A stretch of DNA of 54,780 nucleotides from Chrysophaeum taylorii (Eukaryota; Sar; Pelagophyceae; Pelagomonadales; Pelagomonadaceae). Below the pieces are notes generated by a model that did not search any database, was not told the DNA's origin, and saw nothing but the letters and a program-made list of their open reading frames with translations. Positions 1-8,609 of this stretch are shown one piece after another; the stretch's first letter is position 1, and every line of letters begins with the position of its first letter. The stretch lies in contig JAQMWT010000654.1 in assembly GCA_029834535.1 (NCBI GenBank), forward strand, positions 1-54,780. The letters run 5' to 3'. Made by a program: the position numbers and the translations under genes.

Positions 1-734
1 CATCTATTTTTACTACTACTGTGGCGCGCGTGCATACAGTCCCTCAGAGTCAGAGGATGAAGTATAGTAGTGCGCACAAGTTTTTTTGACGGCGAGACTA
101 GGGAACAGGGCAAATTGAGACAATAGTTTGAAGGCGATTATAACATGTGCATGTGCGCCGGTAGGCCGGTAGGGGGCAAATTAATAAAAAAGTAGTTCCT
201 TCCAAAAGGGAGATAGATAATAATATTATGGTAGTAGCCTCTTGTGCGTGCGGTCGTCCTTTGTTCGCATTGTAGTCAGTCAAGTGTCAGTCAGTCAGCC
301 AGTCATTCTTTCTCGACTGGCTGCCTCTAAATGTAGCAGCAGTAGCATGGGAGTTTGCGTCGAGGCCTTGAGCTAGACGGGGCACTTACTCTCGAGTTCG
401 AAGAGGAGTAGTCATCAGTCGGCAAGCAGTAGCTGGTACTCGATAAAGCCACTCCGATTTATTGCACGTCTTACCAGCACTCCCGCGCCAACGAATCTTC
501 GCTGCCCGTTTGAGAGCTGTTGGGCCTTCCCTTCTCTTGTCTTCTCTCTTCGAGTCGGTTGTTCGAGTCGTCGTCGTCGTCGCTAGGCGCAGAAGCAAAA
601 TCTAGCGCCACGTCGTCGGTAGTGTCAGGACCAGAAAAATTGGTCAGAAAATCGTAAAAAGCCGTTGAAAAACGGCCCTGCGGCGAGTTCCACGACTTCC
701 TCGAAGAAGGGGGTAGGTATTTTTTTGTGGGAAG
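1..734. other. 5' flank of left G2-domain gene
   Basis: No gene is supported here. It has GTCAGT-type and GTC-type simple repeats (about 275-305 and 560-582). It is mirrored at 30,080-30,814. It should contain the promoter of the downstream gene, but I see no defined element. Confidence 0.5.
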
Positions 735-2595
735 ATGGGTGAGCTGATGGAGGAGGACGCCTGGTTCGCCGAGCAGATTGTGGCGATCTTTCCTCCCGAG
801 GAGGAGGAGTTTACGAGCGAGGACGAGCAGCGCACGGACACGTCGGCGCCCGAGTCCGAGGAGGACGAGACGTTGATGGGTGCGCTCGCGGGTCTGAAGC
901 GGTCCAAGCCGTTGAAGATGTGCGAGGCGTTCGCGCTGTTGCGGGCTGTCGCCCAGGACGATCCGCGGGTGGGGTTGCCGGTCCGGTCGCAGGCATCGCC
1001 GCTCGTGCCGTCAAGGGGAATGTACTACGTCGTTCGTCGACGCGGGGCGCAGTCGGAAGCGAGACCTAAGAACATCCGAGCGTCGCCCGACGCGGTAAAG
1101 GTCGCCTTTCAGTCGGTGTTGAACGCCGAGGCCTGGTGGTCGGGTGACGTCGGCGTGGTGTCGCGGCCGATGTCGCGGGGCCGGCGACAGGCGGAAGACG
1201 AGGCGGGCGCCGACCACGGGTACAGAGGCCGAATGTACACGCTGGTCGCGCGAGCTTCCGAAGGGCCGCTCCCCTGCAAGCGTCGGCGGCTCAAGCACCA
1301 GGACGAAGACGCGCGGTTTACGGCGGTGGACGTGTCGGTGGTGCACGCGTGGCGCGCGACTGCCGAAGACGAGTTCGAGCCGGCGGGCTTGTTCGCGCCC
1401 GACAAGCCCCCCCCTCCGGGCGGGGAAGATTTTCACGTGAGGGGAAACCTGCGCGTCGACGGCAAGATCTACGGCCAGCTCGCGACCGAGCCCTTCGCCG
1501 CCGACTACGCCGAGTGGTTCCGGTGGGAGGAAGACACGAAACTCCCGCCGTGCGGCTCGGTGGTTCAGCTCCGGAGTCCGGAACAAAAACTCTCGCTAGA
1601 CACGAACGGGCGGGCCCCGTGCTGATCGTGTCGACCAAGCCCGCCGTCGCGGCGGGCGTCCCGACGGATCCCGCGCTCGCGAAGAAAGGGGCGTTGGTGG
1701 CGTTTCTCGGCCAGGTCCCCGTGCGATGTCGCGGTCGAGTGAACATCGGCGATCAGCTCGTCCCGTCGGGCGCGTGCGACGGTCGCGCCGCGTCGCTCGA
1801 AGAGCGCCTCCGCACCTGCCGAGGGGTCCTTCTCCCGAAACGCATCGACAACCTCGGGGTTGCCATGGAAGAGTGCGAGGCCGACGACGACGACGCGACG
1901 ATTCTCTGCTTCGTGCGTTGGAACCACGCGGTCAGACGCGAGATAGGAGACGTCGTCCAGGAGGTCGTCATCTCGGTCCAGTCGACGTGGCAGCGCTCGC
2001 TCGTGGATTTAATCACCGGGATTTCGATCATCGCCATCGTCCTCGACGTCAATCTCGTCATTTGCACCGTCTTCACCATACAAGAGTTCAACAGAAACCC
2101 CGCGAACAAGACCGCGTTTACCGTCCTCGCGCAGACCATCGGCTTCACAAATTTTTGCCTCATTATCATCCTCTTTGTCGCGTGCGCGCGAAAAAACGAG
2201 CTCGAGTGCTCGAGGCTGCGCGGCCTCGTCGCCTTTTGGGTCGCGGCGGTCTGCATCGCCATCGCCTCGGCCGCGATTCTTATCAAGAGCGACGAGAACT
2301 CGAACTCTTTCAACTTCCGAACCCTCCTTTTGTACTTCATCTGGAAGGGCTACAACATCGCCTACAATGTCTACCTCTGCCACGTCATGTCGCAATTCCG
2401 CGCGACCCGGACCTACTCGGACCGCGTCAAAACTTCTTCCGCTCCATCCGTTGTCTTTCCCCTATTTATCTTTACCGCGAACGCGACGCCCTCGCGAAGC
2501 ACGTCGCCGACGACGACCAAGACGACCAAGACGACTATCATCATCAACATCATCATCTCGAGGAAACCAAACTCCCGCCCTGCGAAGCTTGCTAA
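735..2595 (+). pseudogene. Frameshifted copy of Peptidase_G2-like multi-TM protein
   Basis: This is the left-arm copy of the 620-aa gene at 28,217-30,079. It starts at the same ATG and is identical in reading until about codon 292. There one C is missing (near 1611) compared with the right copy, so the frame closes at 1625. A second one-base loss in an A run (2429-2432, four A against five) breaks the frame again near codon 567. Both lesions are homopolymer-type, so they may be sequencing errors rather than mutations. If real, this copy would give only a 296-aa soluble N-terminal fragment without the membrane segments. Everything else about the gene is given under the right-arm copy. Confidence 0.8.
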
Positions 2596-2990
2596 CCCCT
2601 TGTCTTTTTTCGCCTTGTACTGCTGCCTTTCTTCCTTCGGATTGGATCCGCCGCGATGCGCACGTCTTGGCGCAACTCCAAGATCTTATTTATCATCTAT
2701 TCACACCACGCGCCGCCGCCGCCGCCGCCGCCGTTATCTTCTTCTTCTTCTGATGATGATCACGACAACTATGACAACTCCTGTCCTGTCCTGTCCTGTC
2801 CTGAGAGGGGTCCCAATAATGTTTTCGCAACGCACCCCCCTACAAGAAACAACAAAGAAAGAAGACAGACTTATTATTATTGTGACTAGGGGTACCCCTC
2901 CCTTCGAACCCCTTGTCCTCAATATAACACCACCCTGTAACATCCATTATCCAACGGACGTGAGGGCGCAGAGACAGACAACAATCAAGC
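2596..2990. other. Gap between G2-domain gene and H2A (left arm)
   Basis: This holds simple repeats: GCC repeat at about 2712-2732, CTT repeat at 2739-2750, and TGTCC repeats near 2780-2802. Just upstream of H2A, near 2924, is an orphan AACACCACCCTG motif that matches the 3' half of the histone stem-loop. It must contain the H2A promoter; no clear TATA or CCAAT box is visible. It is mirrored at 27,823-28,216. Confidence 0.5.
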
Positions 2991-3395
2991 ATGTCGGGCA
3001 AAGGCAAGGGCGGACGCGGAAAGGGCAAGACCGGCACGGGCACGGGAAAGTCGACCACAAAGTCGGCCAAGGCGGGGCTCCAGTTTCCTGTGGGTCGTGT
3101 CGGCCGCTACCTCAAGCAAGGCAAGTACGCGACGCGCATCGGCGCCGGCGCGCCGGTCTACCTCGCCGCCGTCCTCGAGTACCTCTGCGCCGAGATCCTC
3201 GAGCTCGCCGGCAACGCGGCCCGCGACAACAAAAAGTCGCGCATCATCCCGCGCCATCTTCAGCTCGCCGTGCGCAATGACGAGGAGCTAAACAAGCTCC
3301 TTGGTGGCGTGACGATCGCCTCGGGCGGCGTCCTCCCCAACATTCACGCCGTCCTTCTCCCAAAAAAATCAAAGTCGAAGACCACCTCCTCCTAG
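2991..3395 (+). CDS. H2A: Histone H2A (left arm)
   Basis: This is a core nucleosomal histone of 134 aa. The N-terminal tail is rich in Gly/Lys ([13 protein letters not shown]). The histone fold contains the hallmark segments [36 protein letters not shown] and the docking-domain [23 protein letters not shown], here split for brevity. The C-terminus ends KSKTTSS, with no SQE/D-aromatic motif, so it is not an H2A.X type. It is convergent with H2B downstream. Unlike the other histone genes here, I find no perfect GGTGTT/AACACC stem-loop in its 3' flank. It is identical in protein to the right-arm copy at 27,418-27,822. Confidence 0.97.
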   Translation: MSGKGKGGRGKGKTGTGTGKSTTKSAKAGLQFPVGRVGRYLKQGKYATRIGAGAPVYLAAVLEYLCAEILELAGNAARDNKKSRIIPRHLQLAVRNDEELNKLLGGVTIASGGVLPNIHAVLLPKKSKSKTTSS

Positions 3396-3894
3396 GCACG
3401 CCCATCTCCGGCCGCTTACAACACGACACGCACCCGTGTTTCACCTCGAAACCGGAGTAGAACAGGCGTGTTTCTGTCTTCCTTGGTTTGTGTTTTTAGC
3501 GCAGTATTTATTCTAAGCTATAGTAGCGAACACTCGCACCGCCTTTCTGCGTTGATACATTTTTTTGGCGCTTCCGTTTCTACGACAATGTAGGCCATGC
3601 GACACCTGACACAAACGCTAGGGCCAAGGCGGCCATGATACCATCATAGACTACATAATATAGTTTTGTACAATCTACCACACCAAAAATCATGTTGAGG
3701 AAGGAGACGGCTGTTGTTGTTGTTGTTGTTATAGGTCGACGTGACCGACCGCGCAGAAACCACGTCATACACATACGAAGACTATAACCATACTGTGTTG
3801 CCTACAAAAAATATTCTCAGTTGAAGCTAGTCGCCGCCGGCACCATGCGACATTCTAAGCAGAGTATTTTATAATATCGCTCGCTAACCAGGGT
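3396..3894. other. H2A-H2B convergent intergenic region (left arm)
   Basis: This is the shared 3' flank of two convergent histone genes. It includes a TTG repeat near 3713-3730 and AT-rich stretches. No gene is supported. It is mirrored at 26,919-27,417. Confidence 0.5.
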
Positions 3895-3910
3895 GGTGTT
3901 GGAAAACACC
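3895..3910 (-). terminator. Histone 3' stem-loop of H2B (left arm)
   Basis: On the minus strand this reads GGTGTT-TTCC-AACACC, a 6-bp stem with a 4-nt loop, followed by ACC. It lies 37 nt after the H2B stop. The position and recurrence fit the 3' processing signal of replication-dependent histone mRNA. Confidence 0.8.
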
Positions 3911-3947
3911 GTTGATGTTGTGTGTGTGAGGACCTGGGTGTCGCTGC

Positions 3948-4301
3948 TCAAGTCGACGACGTGAACTTGGTGACGGCCTTGGTGCCCTCGGAGACGGCGT
4001 GCTTCGAGAGTTCGCCCGGGAGCATGAGGCGGACGGCCGTTTGGATCTCGCGCGACGAGAGCGTCTGCTTTTTGGAGTACCTCGACAGCTTGGATGCCTC
4101 GAGGGCAATCCGCTCAAAGATGTCGTTGATGAACGAATTCATGATCGACATGCCCTTCTTCGAGATGCCCGTGTCAGGGTGGACTTGCTTGAGCACACGG
4201 TAGATGTAGGTCGAGTACGTCTCGACGCGCGCCTTCTTCTTCTTGCCCTCGGCGGCCTTCTTCGGTGCCTTGGCGGATTTCTTCGACGGAGTTTTGGCCA
4301 T
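3948..4301 (-). CDS. H2B: Histone H2B (left arm)
   Basis: This is a core histone of 117 aa. A short Lys/Ala-rich tail ([15 protein letters not shown]) precedes a canonical H2B fold: [58 protein letters not shown] and the C-terminal [14 protein letters not shown]. The ORF stays open upstream to 4337, but the ATG at 4301 gives the standard H2B N-terminus. The gene is convergent with H2A and followed by the stem-loop at 3895-3910. The protein is the same as in the spacer (15,708-16,061) and right arm (26,512-26,865). Confidence 0.97.
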   Translation of the reverse strand: MAKTPSKKSAKAPKKAAEGKKKKARVETYSTYIYRVLKQVHPDTGISKKGMSIMNSFINDIFERIALEASKLSRYSKKQTLSSREIQTAVRLMLPGELSKHAVSEGTKAVTKFTSST

Positions 4302-4387
4302 GATCTCGGTAGTGTTTGTCTGCGCGCGAGCACACAATCAGAAAGAAAGACACGTAGCACACCAACACGAACGCACTTGCCGACGGA

Positions 4388-4534
4388 CTACGACGAGGGG
4401 AGAGGCTTGTTTAGGTTGCACCGTTTAGCTCGCAAGAAGAAACCCTTCACCTTGCGCGATCTAGCACGGGCCTGCGGAGCGTGGCGCGCCAATACGAAAG
4501 TGCCGTTGAGCTCTTTTTTGAAGTTGCCGGACAT
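4388..4534 (-). CDS. Possible 48-aa basic small protein upstream of H2B
   Basis: This is a short ORF, starting MSGNFKKELN, on the same strand as H2B and ending 86 nt before its start. It is rich in Arg and Lys. It is not a recognised family and is not a histone. The related spacer sequence (about 16,240-16,345) keeps much of the nucleotide sequence but lacks the ATG. It could therefore be a promoter/leader segment conserved as DNA rather than as protein. Confidence 0.22.
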   Translation of the reverse strand: MSGNFKKELNGTFVLARHAPQARARSRKVKGFFLRAKRCNLNKPLPSS

Positions 4535-5600
4535 GGTTCTAGCAACCACGAATGAATAAAATGAGAATGAATAATGTTTTCCGTAAACGCTGCGCCTTGA
4601 TGTCTCTCTCAGTTTGACTCCCAAGCCCGGCGCCATAAACACAACGCCGACTTTCAGACGCTGCGTATGACTTCCCTGCAACAACAGTGCCTTGGGCGCT
4701 GAACGGGTATCGAATGAACTTGGTTCAGGGGTGGAGACTCGTAAGAAGAGGGGGTCCTCTCGGTACGAGCTCAATCAAAATCCAATTTAGGGCAGGCGCT
4801 CATGGAGAGTTTGGGAGTAGTTGTACTTGGCCGTTGGTTTTGAGTAAGTTGGTTTGTGGAATTACCGCCAAAAGGGGCTCCAACTCGGCGCCCTCTGCTG
4901 TTGACTTAAGATGAAGGCGCCCTCCACTGCAGGATGTCGAAGATCGCGCTCCCGGAGGAGACGAATAGCGCGATGAATGACATTTTGGAGATTTGGTGCC
5001 GTGCAAGTAGAAGCGATCGATGGAGTTTTGCGTGATCGGAAGTCGGCGACACACAGGTTTCCATGCTCTTTCCGCTTCTACGCAAATAGGGTCTTGATAT
5101 TAGGGCTCGAGGCGGCGGTCGCCCAGAGGCTTAGTTGGTTTGAAATCGAATGCACCAACCTTATCACATAAGTCGGCATGTTAAAGGAAACACTCCCATA
5201 TCGGCGGGCCATGCGGCAGCCTAAAACCGGCACGCCGAGGCGTCCTGCAACCCTAAACCTAACCTACCCCCTTTTTCAAGCGGGAGTGCGCACATTGCAC
5301 AACGTCGAGACTCGGTTACACACTGGTGGGGCACTTCTCGTCAGGCGTCTTCCGAGTTGGTATAGAGAGAACTCGGCCTTGTAAAAAGAAACTCCTACTA
5401 ATAACAGCCATCGACGAGACACCAACACAACAAAGAACGTAGCCCATGCCGAAGCATATAAGGACGTTAATTTTTCGATAACTAACTAACTAACTAACTA
5501 ACTATTATTATGGAGACAGCCAGAATCTTGGCGTGTATCGCACTGGCACTACTTACGCAACACAAATCCACACAGCACACGCGTGTTTCGCAATGAGGGT
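4535..5600. other. H2B-H4 intergenic region (left arm)
   Basis: About 1.07 kb without a confident gene. Parts of it (about 4630-5220) match the spacer region 17,990-18,510, so the region belongs to the tandemly duplicated histone unit. The minus strand around 4863-5087 keeps a coding-like stretch (see separate entry). A CTAA tandem repeat lies at about 5480-5502, and a telomere-like CCCTAAACCTAACC string at about 5250. It is mirrored at 25,208-26,278. Confidence 0.5.
4863..5087 (-). pseudogene. Unidentified coding relic between H2B and H4 (left arm)
   Basis: The minus strand reads a 74-codon open stretch containing HQISKNVIHRAIRLLRERD. The diverged paralogous spacer copy (about 18,175-18,300, minus strand) still reads TQIQKNLTYRVTRLLREHD in the corresponding place. 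Conservation of the amino-acid pattern in two tandem copies suggests former coding sequence. No family is recognised and no full gene remains. Confidence 0.25.
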
Positions 5601-5616
5601 GGTGTTCGAAAACACC
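5601..5616 (-). terminator. Histone 3' stem-loop of H4 (left arm)
   Basis: The minus strand reads GGTGTT-TTCG-AACACC then ACC, 55 nt after the H4 stop. The stem is the same as in the other histone genes, with a different loop. Confidence 0.82.
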
Positions 5617-5671
5617 GGTAAGGTGGGGGTCGAAGCCGTGGGGCCTCTTGATGCTGTGGCGATGTCGTCGC

Positions 5672-6221
<550 letters not shown>

Positions 6222-6631
6222 ATGGCCCGCACCAAGCAGACGGCACGCAAGTCCACCGGGGTAAGGCCCCGCGCAAGCAGCTGGCGACCAAGGCCGCGCG
6301 CAAATCGGCGCCGGCGACCGGCGGCGTCAAGAAGCCCCATCGCTACCGCCCCGGCACGGTCGCTCTCCGCGAGATCCGCCGCTACCAAAAGTCGACCGAG
6401 CTCCTCATCCGGAAGCTCCCGTTCCAGCGCCTCGTCCGCGAGATCGCCCAAGACTTCAAGACGGACCTCCGTTTCCAAGGCAGCGCCGTGCTCGCGCTCC
6501 AGGAGGCAGCTGAGGCGTACCTCGTTGGCCTCTTCGAGGACACCAACCTCTGTGCGATCCATGCGAAGCGCGTGACCATTATGCCCAAGGACATCCAGCT
6601 CGCACGGCGCATTCGCGGCGAGCGCTCCTAA
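6222..6631 (+). pseudogene. H3: Histone H3, frameshifted (left arm)
   Basis: The sequence is H3 throughout, but it is 410 nt instead of 411. The G run after codon Thr-11 (6258-6261) has four G where the spacer and right-arm copies have five. This shifts the frame after [13 protein letters not shown]. The rest of H3 continues intact in the other frame to the TAA at 6631. No other damage is visible, so this is either a very recent lesion or, more likely, a homopolymer sequencing error. A correct stem-loop follows at 6682-6697. Confidence 0.85.
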
Positions 6632-6681
6632 GCTACCCAAGTGCCTCTGCCAAGTGACGACAACCCAACCACCACATTACC

Positions 6682-6697
6682 GGTGTTTCTTAACACC
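6682..6697 (+). terminator. Histone 3' stem-loop of H3 (left arm)
   Basis: GGTGTT-TCTT-AACACC followed by ACC, 51 nt after the H3 stop. Confidence 0.82.
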
Positions 6698-7448
6698 ACC
6701 CTCGACGAAGAAATGCATTGTTCATATTGTGTCTGTAGAGAAGCTTGTTATAGACGTAGTAGCGGGATGAACGCAATGGGTTTCTTTGATGTTACCGCGA
6801 GTGTCGGTCGTGGACTAGGGTCGAAGTGGACCTTATAGAGGTATGTGGGGTACCTATGCGAGAAGCATATCGCGACTGCGCACGATTGTACAAATGGAGT
6901 TTGTTGCGTGAACCCACAACGAGACTCCGTAGAGCAGCCACAAGATGCTTCGGTATTTGATGCGCGCATGTGGGCGGGCGCGACCCCATCTTTTTAAATT
7001 CCACTCGCGAATGTTAGGAATGTGATATCATCAACAGCACAAATCAATGCCACGGCATTGAACCGCCGATTAACCTCACGTGCATAACGGCAATGCATTC
7101 GGTATCATGACGAGCGGCTGCATATTAGTAAATGATACGTAGACGGTGACAAGGCCTGCGACAGACCAGCAGCCATATTGTACTGGCGTCTTGGGGGGCA
7201 CAATGATGCCGAGATCAAAAGGGTAGTTCTACGATTCCCACGTGTGATCCGTTGCAGCTTCGAGGCTCAAGATTGAGCCGTCACCGACCGTGCCGAAGCA
7301 ACATCTCGAGCAGAGTGTGATGCCGAGGTCACAGACGTGTTTGATATGTGCCGAGCTCAAAAAAGTGGTGCTGTGTTCCCATCGTGCTAAGATGCAGCTA
7401 ACAGTTCAGTCTCGAAGCTAAACTGTCAGCGCTGCAGCGAAGAGTTAT
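6698..7448. other. H3 3' flank to transposon (left arm)
   Basis: No gene is supported. The first 60 nt match the H3 3' flank in the spacer; the rest is unique to the arms. It is mirrored at 23,362-24,109. Confidence 0.5.
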
Positions 7449-7451
7449 TTA

Positions 7452-8606
7452 GGCTTGGCGACAGCCGCATCCGCGGGGGGACGCGAGAACACGAAAAGAA
7501 CGCCCCCCCCCAGCACGAAAGCTTAGCGCTGGGGGGTCAGTATCCCCTGCCCTAGGCCTCCCCAATAGCGCGGAGGGATCCCCCCCTCCCCTAGGACGAC
7601 GGGCACCGCAGCACGTTAGTGGCTCTACAATGTAGGCTACAGTTTGGCAGTGAAATCGGGTTTCGAGGGGGTTCTTTGGCACCCGCCCTCCCGGCGTAGG
7701 TTGGCACCTATTCGCCTCCCGGGCGGGCCGGTTGGCAGCCGGAACGTTCGCAGTGGGACGGGGTATGGCCGGGTGGCGCAGACGGAAGGTTATCGACGAG
7801 TTGGTTGTCAGTCACATCGCGGTCTCCTCGTCGCATGGCGACAAGCTTGATGATCACTCTCCGCCGACCCACCTTTCGGCGCCCCTCGTCTACAGGCCCG
7901 TGATTCCGGACTGGCTCCTGTCGGTCCGGCCTGGCTCCCATGCTCGGGAGAGGTCTGAAGTTAGTTAGTTAGTTCTTTGGCGACGCTGAATGGGTCGCAA
8001 GGAATGTGGCGGCCTCATGGTAGAATGTGGCGTCTCCGAGGTCCATGAGGTAGTCGCGGAGGTTCTCCTCTGGAGCTGGGCTCTCATCCTCCTCCTCATC
8101 GAGGGCGGGCTCGTCGACGGAGTCTGGCTCGTTGACCTCGCCATGTTCGCGGGAGGCGGTTCGTTGTCGTCATCATCGTCGTCTTGAGGACAGGGCGCGT
8201 CCAATATCCCGACAAGTTTTACGGCTCGGAGTCGCGCGTATGGCTAAGCCACTGTGATTTTCCTGCAGCCGCGCCTCCTCTTGTCCGATTCTTTTAACGC
8301 CTATGCCCGCGAAGAGGGCGAGGCTAGCAGAGGCGCTCCCTCCCGGCCAAGTCGCCGGCACCCAGTCCGTGGCCGTCCGTAGTTCTATAGCTCTGCAGAC
8401 CACATGGGCGCTCGGCAAGCATTCGAGGCCTCTTCTAGAGTGCGTGCGCGGTGGTCAGACACCCCCCTAGCACGAAACTTTCGTGCTGGGAGGTCACAGA
8501 CTCCCCCCCGGGCTCAAATTTTGGCGCTGGGGGGTGGCGGCCCCCTCGCCCAGCAAAACGCTGTTCTCGCGCGGACCTCCCCCTCGGATGCGGCTGTCGC
8601 CATGCC
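7452..8606. mobile_element. PIF/Harbinger-like non-autonomous DNA transposon (left arm)
   Basis: The ends are inverted repeats. The left end starts GGCTTGGCGACAGCCGCATC and the right end, reverse-complemented, starts GGCATGGCGACAGCCGCATC; similarity continues weakly to about 40 bp (GCGAGAACA). TTA flanks both sides (7449-7451 and 8607-8609). A 3-bp TTA/TAA target duplication is characteristic of the PIF/Harbinger superfamily. The interior has G/C homopolymer blocks, a perfect palindrome at 8469-8487 and no transposase; the only ORF (79 aa, minus strand) is low-complexity. The mirror copy is at 22,211-23,358. Confidence 0.65.
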
Positions 8607-8609
8607 TTA

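Noticed and set aside
1349..3280. 643-codon plus-strand ORF crossing the G2-domain gene and H2A.
   Set aside because: It is an off-frame run in GC-rich DNA that only joins the true frames through the left-arm indels. The real genes are the G2-domain copy and H2A.
5249..5270. Telomere-like CCCTAAACCTAACC string in the H2B-H4 intergenic DNA.
   Set aside because: Only about two imperfect units, internal, and present in both arms. It is not evidence of a chromosome end.
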